Positions 1-8,100 of a stretch of DNA of 41,609 bases are shown here, piece by piece. Both the position numbers and the translations under genes were made by a program. This DNA comes from Bacteroidia bacterium (GTDB taxonomy: Bacteria > Bacteroidota > Bacteroidia > B-17B0 > Aurantibacillaceae). Where the stretch lies: positions 1 through 41,609 of the forward strand of contig JAEUTQ010000025.1 in the NCBI GenBank assembly GCA_016787445.1, read 5' to 3'. The notes below the pieces were generated by a model that worked only from the letters and a program-made list of their open reading frames with translations, did no database searches and was not told the DNA's origin. The first letter of the stretch is position 1. Each line of letters starts with the position of its first letter.

Positions 1-888
1 GAGCGGCAAGCTCTCGGCCGTTATCTTGTGCCGGCTGTTTTAAAATCAATTAACTACGATTTAGAAAATTCTGTTTTCAGTTATATTCCCAATACAGCTG
101 AGGTCGCTTTTGGCGGATTAATTGAAGGCTTGGATGATTACTTAAATAAATTTAAAGCCACTGAAATTCTTAAAACAGGAAATGTAGCCGAACCTCAATT
201 AAGTAAATTATTGTCGATTCAACCACGCGTTCATAAAATTGTATACAAAGATGCGAAGCAACGTACTTTTATTACGGATGATGAAAGTCGTGATTTGTTG
301 GTAAACTTAGGTTATGATATCACTTACGGCATCGTAAACAAAGGCGTAGATAATTTAGTGGTGTTGGATGATAGTATTGTTCGTGGTACCACTTTAAAGC
401 AAAGTATTTTAAGAATATTAGACAGATTAGGCGCAAAGAAAATAGTTGTAGTTTCTTCAGCTCCTCAAATTCGTTATCCGGATTGTTATGGAATTGATAT
501 GGCAGTTTTGGGTAAGTTCATTGCATTCGAAGCTACCATCGCGCTTTTAAAGGAAACAGGTAGAGAAAGTGTTCTAAAGTCGGTTTACGAAAAGGCATTA
601 GCGGAAGTACAAAAGCCGAAAGAAGAACAAGTGAATGTGGTAAAAGAAATTTACAGTACGTTTACATCCGAAGAAATATCACAAAAAATATCCGAGCTAC
701 TTCGTCCGGCTGATTTGAAATCGGATTTAGAAATTATCTATCAAAATATTGAAGGCTTACATTTGTCTTGTCCGAATAATTTAGGCGATTGGTATTTCAC
801 CGGTAACTATCCAACGCCTGGAGGAAATAAAGTAGCCAACCGCTCTTTCATAAATTACATGGAAGGTAAAAACGTGAGAGCTTATTAA
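1..888 (+). CDS. PurF-like amidophosphoribosyltransferase, C-terminal part (5' end outside window)
   Basis: The reading frame is open from base 1, so the gene starts upstream of the window and only 295 C-terminal residues are seen. The phosphoribosyltransferase signature VVLDDSIVRGTT (about nt 358-393) is the PRPP-binding loop of PurF-type enzymes. It is followed by SSAPQIRYPDCYGIDM, matching the PurF segment that ends in YGID. PurF makes phosphoribosylamine from PRPP and glutamine, the first step of purine synthesis. The long tail beyond the PRTase core, ending in SFINYMEGKNVRAY, resembles the longer PurF paralogue of about 600-odd residues that Bacteroidota carry besides the usual PurF; this is from memory. 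The N-terminal glutaminase domain with its catalytic cysteine lies outside the window, so activity cannot be judged. The gene converges with the TonB receptor gene, leaving only six bases between the two stops and no visible terminator. Confidence 0.85.
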   Translation, partial: ERQALGRYLVPAVLKSINYDLENSVFSYIPNTAEVAFGGLIEGLDDYLNKFKATEILKTGNVAEPQLSKLLSIQPRVHKIVYKDAKQRTFITDDESRDLLVNLGYDITYGIVNKGVDNLVVLDDSIVRGTTLKQSILRILDRLGAKKIVVVSSAPQIRYPDCYGIDMAVLGKFIAFEATIALLKETGRESVLKSVYEKALAEVQKPKEEQVNVVKEIYSTFTSEEISQKISELLRPADLKSDLEIIYQNIEGLHLSCPNNLGDWYFTGNYPTPGGNKVANRSFINYMEGKNVRAY

Positions 889-894
889 ATTTTT

Positions 895-3252
895 CTAAAA
901 CGTCAATTTATACTGCGGAATTATAAAAAACTTTAATTGATAATCGGTTTTTATACTCTTACTGTTTAAATCGTAAATTTCCTGAAACACATTATCATGG
1001 CGTGTTACATTTTGTACGTCAACACTTACTTCATGCGTAAAACGTTTTGTGTTTAGGCGGTAACTTGGTTTTACATCCAGTCGGAAATAAGGCGAATATT
1101 GTTTTACATAAGCTTGAGTGCCATCGCGTACTTCGTCGCCGTAAGCAATGGAGGCTGCTAAATCCACAGGAACGTAACGTTTTCCTCCCGCAAAAGTGGC
1201 TTTTACATCCAGAGCCAAAACATGTTTTTCTTTTATCTTAAATTCTTTACCTCCTAATACGTTTAATACATAGTTACCATTGAACGCTGTATTACGGTAT
1301 ACTTTGTCACTCGCTACATATTTACTTTCAAAGAAAGAACCTGTAATTAAAAAGTAATAACCTTGGCTGTAAAATTTCTCTATCGTTATTTCAATACCGT
1401 AGTTCTCGCCGGTACCATCACTCACCAAACTATCTACATTCGGACTATTAAAATCGGCTCCTAAATTTATAGCCGAGAAATAATCTTTTCTGCTTCGAAC
1501 CGGAATTTTGTAGAGATATTGATAATACAATTCTGTTTTGATCCGAACACTATTAAATAAGTTTACATCATACGCTAAAACGCCATGCAAAGCTTTGGTA
1601 AAATCTAAATTTTTATTGGTCTCCACATTACCGGTTGGTGTTTTGGCCGTAGCGAAATACAAATACAAGGGCTGTACCTGACTATGCATACCGGCACCGA
1701 AGCTTAGCGTTTGCTTTTTATTGATTTCATATTTTAAACCTAATCGAGCTTCCGGCGCTTGGGATGAGTTTAACAATAAGTACTGGTAAGTTACTCCGGT
1801 TATTAAACTGAGTTTCTCGGTAAACTTATGTTGCCACTGCAAAAACACTCGTGCTAAGGAAGTGTTCCCTTTGTAATTTCTAAGTGTAATAAATCCTAGT
1901 GAATCAAAATTATTGATGCTGTCAATAAATGTAGTATTGAAAAAATCATAATAGAAACCTGTATTAATAAAATTACGGGCGTTGAATTTTTTATTGTACG
2001 TAAAGTTACCGGAGTACTTAATGTTAAGCGAATTGTTTCGGTATTCGGGATTTATTTTCCAAGGTGTAAAGGCTGTATCTACTCTGTCGGCTATAATTAA
2101 ATTTTCTTGCGCACTGGCACCAATATTGAATTTAGTATACGATGAGGAATTAATTAAATACGTGTGCGATATTCCTCCGGCACCAACATTGGCTTTAAAA
2201 TAAGTATCTCTGCCACTATAACCATATAAATTATTTTTCTTGGATTGTTGACTTGACAATAGCTCTACATAACTGAGTCCGCCTATACCCCAAACGGCAA
2301 ATTTGCCGGCTTTTTCAGTGGGCAAATCTACTTTAAATGTCAAATCCTGATATTGCGGCACGGCATCACCGGTTCCAAAATCTAATCCAATATATTTAAA
2401 AGCTGCAAGCGTCGAATAACGATAATTGACCAGATAAGAACCTTTTTTCTTTTTTGAGAAGGGGCCTTCAGCTCCCAATTCAAAACCATTAAAACCAATT
2501 TGTGCCAGGTATTCGTATTTCTCATTATTGCCGGTACGCATTTTTAAATCAAACACACCGGCAGTAGCATTTCCATAATCTGAAGGAAAGGCACCACTCA
2601 TAAAATCGGAATTATCAAGTGTGTTGTTGTTTAAAATACTGATGGGTCCGCCTGTTGAACCCATCGATCCAAAGTGATTCGGATTTGGAATATCCAAACC
2701 ATTTAATCGCCACAAAATTCCTAGTGGAGAATTTCCTCTAATGATAATATCGTTTCTGCTATCATTCGCTCCACTTACACCTGCAAAATTAGCGGCCATA
2801 CGCGCAGGGTCGTTACGACTTCCTGCATAACGCGAAGCATCTTCAGCGGAGAACACACGCGAACTAACGGTCGACATTTTATTGTTGGTTTTAGTTTTGT
2901 CTTGTTCTGCAACAACAACTACTTCTCCGGCCTGAAACGCGTTTTCTTCCAACTCAACTGTTAATACAATTTCCTTACTACTCGTAATTATAACGGTTTG
3001 TGTTTTTTCTTTGTAACTAATGAGTGTTGTTTTTACACTCCATCTTCCAATAGGAACGCTGTCAATTCTGAATTTCCCGTCTTCATCTGAACTGGCTACT
3101 TTAAGCGGTGAAGAATTTAAAATGGTAATAACAGCACCCGGTATCGGACTTTGAGTTTGTTTATCCAAAACAACCCCACGCACTGTTTGTTTTAAGTTTT
3201 GTGCTTGTGCCGAAAATGTAATTAAGAAGAATAAAACAAAAAATCGTTTCAC
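895..3252 (-). CDS. TonB-dependent outer-membrane receptor with carboxypeptidase-like regulatory domain
   Basis: The 785-residue protein has a signal peptide (about residues 1-17, ending SAQAQ). A carboxypeptidase-regulatory-like beta-sandwich follows (about 23-105, starting TVRGVVLDKQTQSPIPGAVI). Then comes a plug domain (about 125-235, with NDIIIRGNSPLGILWRLNG) and a long beta-barrel ending in a terminal Phe (YKLTF), as outer-membrane barrels do. Such receptors import siderophores, vitamins or glycans with TonB-ExbBD energy. There is no SusD partner nearby, so it is not a classical SusCD pair, and the substrate cannot be named. The start is GTG, and its G is the last base of the upstream gene's TAG stop (TAGTG), so the two genes are probably translationally coupled. 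The operon order is SDR, small exported protein, receptor. Confidence 0.88.
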   Translation of the reverse strand: MKRFFVLFFLITFSAQAQNLKQTVRGVVLDKQTQSPIPGAVITILNSSPLKVASSDEDGKFRIDSVPIGRWSVKTTLISYKEKTQTVIITSSKEIVLTVELEENAFQAGEVVVVAEQDKTKTNNKMSTVSSRVFSAEDASRYAGSRNDPARMAANFAGVSGANDSRNDIIIRGNSPLGILWRLNGLDIPNPNHFGSMGSTGGPISILNNNTLDNSDFMSGAFPSDYGNATAGVFDLKMRTGNNEKYEYLAQIGFNGFELGAEGPFSKKKKGSYLVNYRYSTLAAFKYIGLDFGTGDAVPQYQDLTFKVDLPTEKAGKFAVWGIGGLSYVELLSSQQSKKNNLYGYSGRDTYFKANVGAGGISHTYLINSSSYTKFNIGASAQENLIIADRVDTAFTPWKINPEYRNNSLNIKYSGNFTYNKKFNARNFINTGFYYDFFNTTFIDSINNFDSLGFITLRNYKGNTSLARVFLQWQHKFTEKLSLITGVTYQYLLLNSSQAPEARLGLKYEINKKQTLSFGAGMHSQVQPLYLYFATAKTPTGNVETNKNLDFTKALHGVLAYDVNLFNSVRIKTELYYQYLYKIPVRSRKDYFSAINLGADFNSPNVDSLVSDGTGENYGIEITIEKFYSQGYYFLITGSFFESKYVASDKVYRNTAFNGNYVLNVLGGKEFKIKEKHVLALDVKATFAGGKRYVPVDLAASIAYGDEVRDGTQAYVKQYSPYFRLDVKPSYRLNTKRFTHEVSVDVQNVTRHDNVFQEIYDLNSKSIKTDYQLKFFIIPQYKLTF

Positions 3253-3713
3253 TATTCAGGCATTTGAGGGTTTAAAATACAAGGTAAGGTGTGCGGACAA
3301 TATGTATCATCGATATCCATGGTAATTTGCTGGCGTTTTTTCTGCGCATCGATAATTACATCGGCCTTTTCCCATTGTTTTTGCAAACATTCTTTATCAA
3401 AGTTTTTTATGTCGCTGCCATCCGGTGTGAGTTTATGATAACGCCATGGCTCATATAATTTATAGGAACCCGGTTTTAAACGCACCTTTAAATAACCTTT
3501 TGATGTAGTTGTGGTTGAGTCCACTTTTCCATTGGAAGAAACAATAATCAATTTCTTATTCGCATACGGAATTGGCTTTTCATATTGCGCCGTAATTTCC
3601 GGTGTAGGTCGCGCACCGCCACAATAAGTTTGTTTTTGCAATACATTAATGTTCACTTTCACTTGAGAAAATGTCAAGACAGGAAGTAATAAAAGATAGA
3701 ATATTGTTTTCAT
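3252..3713 (-). CDS. small exported protein of unknown function, coupled to TonB receptor
   Basis: This 153-residue protein starts with a clear signal peptide (MKTIFYLLLLPVLTFSQ). I do not recognise its family. The middle (about residues 50-90, with LIIVSSNGKVDSTTTTSKGY and LKVRLKPGSYKLYEP) reads like a short beta-sandwich of the carboxypeptidase-regulatory type. Four cysteines are visible: one in TYCGGA, one in ECLQKQ, and two near the C-terminus in TYCPHTLPC, suggesting disulfides outside the cytoplasm. It begins one base after the stop of the SDR gene and its stop overlaps the start of the TonB receptor gene. It is therefore probably co-expressed with the receptor and may be a periplasmic or surface accessory of it. 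That role is inference from position only. Confidence 0.7.
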   Translation of the reverse strand: MKTIFYLLLLPVLTFSQVKVNINVLQKQTYCGGARPTPEITAQYEKPIPYANKKLIIVSSNGKVDSTTTTSKGYLKVRLKPGSYKLYEPWRYHKLTPDGSDIKNFDKECLQKQWEKADVIIDAQKKRQQITMDIDDTYCPHTLPCILNPQMPE

Positions 3714-3714
3714 G

Positions 3715-4407
3715 TTATGGTGTGGTTGATGAAACAGGTAATATTTTTCCGTTATAATATTGATGTCCGGTTAATGCAAACTCAACAATGTAATTAGCCA
3801 TTTGTTGAGGTTGAAGCGGCGCTTTAAATCCTGGAAAAGCTTTACTTAACATTTCAGTTTGCACTGCACCAATGGCCAAACAATTAACTGTAATGTTTTT
3901 TGGCTTTAATTCTTCAGCTAAGCATTCTGTTAATCCTGCAATCGCTGACTTGGAAGATGAATATGCGCTTAGTCCTGAAAATTTCGAACTGCCTTGAAAT
4001 CCACCCATGCTTCCGATATTAACGATGTGAGATTTCGATTTTTTTCCCATTCGTGGAAGTAATTTTTGAATTAATAGAAACGGTGCAAAAACATTCACAG
4101 AGTAAACCTGTTGAATTTCTTCCGATTTAATTTTTTCGAAAGGTTTGTTTACGATAGATCCGGCATTATTAATTAATATATCAACACGTTTCCCGTTTTT
4201 ATCAATAAGTGAAGCAATACTGTTTAACACGGAAGTTTTTGTTAAATCGCCATAAACAGTTATCAGATTGGCATTTGATTTTTTTAACTTATCTAATTCA
4301 CGGGCGTTGCGCGAAACAGCCAAAACCGTATTTTCCTCATCAGACAAAAATTGTTTAACAATTTCTAACCCAATTCCGCGTGAAGCACCTGTTACAACAA
4401 TAAACAT
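3715..4407 (-). CDS. short-chain dehydrogenase/reductase (SDR family)
   Basis: The 230-residue length is typical of classical SDRs. The cofactor-binding motif TGASRGIG is at residues 6-13, NNAG at 80-83, the catalytic Ser in NIGS at 133, and YSSSK at 149-153 gives catalytic Tyr149 and Lys153. These are NAD(P)H-dependent oxidoreductases of the cytoplasm. The substrate cannot be read from sequence; FabG-like 3-oxoacyl reduction is possible, but the gene is not near fatty-acid genes. It is the first gene of a three-gene minus-strand operon with the exported 153-residue protein and the TonB receptor. It starts 41 bases from the divergently transcribed barrel-protein gene at 4449. Confidence 0.9.
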   Translation of the reverse strand: MFIVVTGASRGIGLEIVKQFLSDEENTVLAVSRNARELDKLKKSNANLITVYGDLTKTSVLNSIASLIDKNGKRVDILINNAGSIVNKPFEKIKSEEIQQVYSVNVFAPFLLIQKLLPRMGKKSKSHIVNIGSMGGFQGSSKFSGLSAYSSSKSAIAGLTECLAEELKPKNITVNCLAIGAVQTEMLSKAFPGFKAPLQPQQMANYIVEFALTGHQYYNGKILPVSSTTP

Positions 4408-4413
4408 ATTCAG

Positions 4414-4421
4414 TAAATTTG
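4414..4421 (+). promoter_or_regulatory. candidate -7 element (TAnnTTTG) for the barrel-protein gene
   Basis: TAAATTTG matches the Bacteroidota sigma-70 -7 consensus TAnnTTTG and lies 27 bases upstream of the ATG at 4449, in the short divergent intergenic region. I see no clear TTG at -33. The element overlaps the in-frame TTG at 4419, so that codon would not be in the transcript. This supports the ATG start. Confidence 0.45.
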
Positions 4422-4448
4422 TATGTAAATATACGGTTTAAAAAGGCA

Positions 4449-5021
4449 ATGCGTTTTTATAAAATTATAAGAATTTTGATACTTGTGTTTTGTTTGGCAC
4501 AACCTTGCCGTATGTTAAGTCAGTACGATTATGTACAAGATACGGTTAGCCGGAAAAATTCGGATGATAAAATGCGGTTTACCGATCGTTTGTTTTGGGG
4601 CGGAAATTTAGGCGCCTGGTTTGGTAATCCTACATTCGTAGATATCTCTCCTTTGGTAGGTGTCCAGATTACAAAGAAGTATTCGATGGGTGTGGGGGCT
4701 ATTTATAATTATTACAGTTACAAATACTTTAATTATACCTACAAGACTAATTTGTGGGGAGGAAGAATTTACGCTCGTTATTTTATTTTAGAAAATGTAT
4801 TTGCTCAGGTGGGATGGGATAGAATAAATCGAGATGATTTTTATTCTAAATCTCCGAATGCAAGAATTTGGATTGATAATATTTTAGTAGGTGGAGGATT
4901 GCGGTATCCAATCAGTGATAATTTTTATGCCATCGCCAGTGGTTTTTGGAATCTTAATCAAAGTGTATATTCTCCGTATTCTAATCCTATTATCCAAATC
5001 GGATTTGTAGGAGGATTTTAG
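4449..5021 (+). CDS. predicted small outer-membrane beta-barrel protein
   Basis: From the ATG at 4449 the protein has 190 residues. A longer in-frame version from a TTG at 4419 exists, but that codon lies in the putative promoter. The signal peptide MRFYKIIRILILVFCLAQP is followed by cleavage near MLSQ. The rest alternates polar and aromatic residues in short strands (for example SMGVGAIYNYYSYKYFNY and NVFAQVGWDRI) and ends IIQIGFVGGF with a terminal Phe, the usual outer-membrane barrel signature. A family cannot be named beyond small OmpA/OmpW-like barrels of Bacteroidota. It may be a porin or structural protein. It stands alone, divergent from the SDR operon, with the T9SS cargo gene about 110 bases downstream. 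Confidence 0.7.
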   Translation: MRFYKIIRILILVFCLAQPCRMLSQYDYVQDTVSRKNSDDKMRFTDRLFWGGNLGAWFGNPTFVDISPLVGVQITKKYSMGVGAIYNYYSYKYFNYTYKTNLWGGRIYARYFILENVFAQVGWDRINRDDFYSKSPNARIWIDNILVGGGLRYPISDNFYAIASGFWNLNQSVYSPYSNPIIQIGFVGGF

Positions 5022-5131
5022 CATTCCAATTTTTGGTCGGAAAAAAGCATGTTTTAATCTAAAGCTCAAAACTTTGGCTTGACTTTTACTTTTTGCTTTT
5101 GTATTATTACTTAAACTTTAAACCCCTACAC

Positions 5132-8100
5132 ATGAAAAAATTATATGCTTTTTTCATTTTAAGCTTTTACAGCTTAAATTTTATTGCGCAAGATTGGGTA
5201 GATATGATGGAACAGCCTGGATCAAATTTTTATACAATCCAAGCCGCTTTCAATAATTATTTTACAACTCACGACCCCACCGAAAAGGGAAAGGGCTGGA
5301 AGCAATTTAAGCGTTGGGAAAATTATATGGAACCGCGTGTTTATCCTTCAGGGGATTTAACATTGCCATCTCAAAACATGAAAAATTTTGAGACATTCCT
5401 TCAGAATAATTCTACACAGAAATTAGGTAATCCAAACATGATCGCATCTTCCACTTGGACGGCTGTTGGGCCTTTTGGAGCTATTAGCGGAAGCGCAGGC
5501 GGACAGCTTTTAAAATCCGGTCGTTTAAATTTTATCACCATTCATCCCGCAGGATCTAACACTTTATTTGTGGGCGCACCTGCCGGAGGTTTATGGAAAT
5601 CTACCAATGGAGGTACGAGTTGGACAACCAACACCGATTTCTTAACGGTGACAGGTTGCTCTGATTTAGCAATTGATCCAAGTAATCCGGATATTATGTA
5701 TTTAGCTACCGGGGATGGCGATGCCGGCGATACTTACTCAACTGGAATTTTAAAGTCAACTGATGGAGGAAATACATGGGTGGCTACGGGATTAGCATGG
5801 ACTGTTAATCAGGGAAGGGTTATTCGTCGCTTAATTATTAATCCAACCAATCCGCAAATTCTTATTGCCGCAACAAATATTGGAATTTACAGAACCACAA
5901 ACGCCGGTGCATCATGGACGCAAGTTTTTACAACAAGTACTCATGATTTAGAGTTTAAGCCGGGAAATCCAAATACGGTTTACGCGGGTGGCGCAACATT
6001 CAGAATTTCTAACGATGGTGGCGCAACTTGGGCAACTGTAAATTCTGGTTTGCCAACTACCGGTGTAAATCGAATGGCTGTTGCTGTTACACCAAACGAT
6101 CCTAATTATGTTTATGTTTTAGCATCTTTAAGTTCTAATAGTGGATTTCAAGGATTTTACCGTTCAACAAATAGTGCAACGAGTTTCTCCACAATGGCAA
6201 CATCTCCAAATTTATTGGGATGGAGTAGCACAGGAAGTGATACAGGTGGACAAGGCTGGTATGATTTGTGTGTGGCGGCTTCTCCATTAAACAAAGATGA
6301 AGTTGTGGTGGGTGGAGTGAATGTGTGGCGCACTACAAATGGTGGTACCAACTGGACGTTATACGGACATTGGACAGGCAGCGGCGCGCCATTTACGCAT
6401 GCCGATCATCACGATTTAGAATATGATGCTGCCGGAACTTTATTCAATTGTAACGATGGAACTGTTTATAGAAGAACAGCTACAAACTGGCAAGAGATTT
6501 CAGGTTTGATGAATATTTCTCAAATCTATAAAATTGGAACTTCAGCCTTAACCGCTAACTTTTGGTTAACCGGACATCAAGATAATGGAACGAGTTGGTG
6601 GAATGGAACCACTTATACAGCGCGTATGGGTGGTGATGGAATGGACTGTTTTATAGACAGAACAAATAATAATAACATGTTTGCTTCTTATTACAGCGGG
6701 CAATTCCAACGGTCAACAAATGGTGGCGCATCATGGTCAACTCCAAGTGGATTATCAGGCACAGGAAATTGGGTATCACCGTGGAAACAAGATCCACAAA
6801 CGGCAACTGTAGTATGGGCTGCCAGACAGCAAATGTTTAGGTCAACCAATAGTGGTGGAAGTTTCGCTATGACAACAGGAACTATGACGGGAACTTCAAC
6901 AATCGTTGAGTTTGCAATTGCTCCATCTAATAATCAAATACTTTATGTAATAAAAGGAACTGCTATTTGGAAAACTACGGATGGAGGCGCTACTTGGACC
7001 AACATTACTGGTACTGTTCCAACCGGAAGCGGTGCGCCAACATTTATAACTGTATCTCCAACGGATGCAAATAAATTATGGGTTACACTAAGCGGTTATT
7101 CTGCAGGAAACAAAGTATTCATGAGTACAAATGGTGGAACTACGTGGACGAATTATACATCCAATCTTCCAAACCTTCCTGCAAACTGTTCGGTTTATCA
7201 GGTTGGAACAAATGATATGGTATATGTTGGAATGGATGTTGGTGTATATTATAGAGATAATTTATCTGCAACTTGGACACTTTATAATACTGGTTTACCA
7301 AATACCCCGGTGTTTGACATGGAAATATCTCCGGCCAATCCAACAAAGTTAACGGCTGCAACATTCGGACGTGGTGTTTGGGTTGTTGATGTTATTTCAG
7401 CAGCTCCGCCTGTCTCAAGTTTTTCGGTAGCCGCTGCAGGAATTTGTACCGGACAAAACACAGTATTTAGTGATCAGTCGAGCAACGCACCAACTACTTG
7501 GAGTTGGAGTGTAACACCTTCAGCAGGTGTTACCGTAAATACTTCGGCCTCTCAAAACCCAACCGTTAATTTTTCAACCGGCGGAACATATGTTGTTTCC
7601 ATGGTAGCCAGCAACGGAAGTGGTCCGGGTACATTAACAACACAAACCATAACGGTTAACAGCACTCCTACAGTTGTAGTTTCAAATTCAACTCAAACCG
7701 TGTGTGCCGGAAGTCCGGTTACATTCAGTGCATCCGGAGCATCGGCGTATAGCTGGACAAGTGGAGGAGGAACGGGGTCAAGCGCAACGTATTCTCCAAC
7801 TGCACCTACTTCGTATACAGTTACCGGAAATAATGGAGGTTGTTCATCAACCGCTATTGCTAACGTTGCGATTAATGCATTACCAACTGTTTCGGTAAGT
7901 GGTGTTAATTCGGTTTGTATTGGTAACTCAACAAATTTAACCGCATCAGGCGCTACAACGTATACTTGGAATACTTCTGCGACAACAGCTGTAATTGCTG
8001 TGTCACCTACCACCACTACAAATTATACGGTAACAGGAACCGGATCTAACGGTTGTGTTAATACGGCAATTAAAACATTGAGTGTGAATCCTCTTCCAAC

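Noticed and set aside
5087..5095. TACTTTTTG before the T9SS cargo gene as a -7 element
   Set aside because: It has one base too many for TAnnTTTG, and TTG elements nearby are frequent in this T-rich stretch, so I left it out of the feature list.
7693..8016. Minus-strand open frame of 107 codons inside the Ig-repeat array
   Set aside because: It is the mirror of a repetitive, stop-poor coding region on the plus strand; a similar 130-codon frame lies at 35428-35820 in the SprB array. Neither has a start context or recognisable domain.
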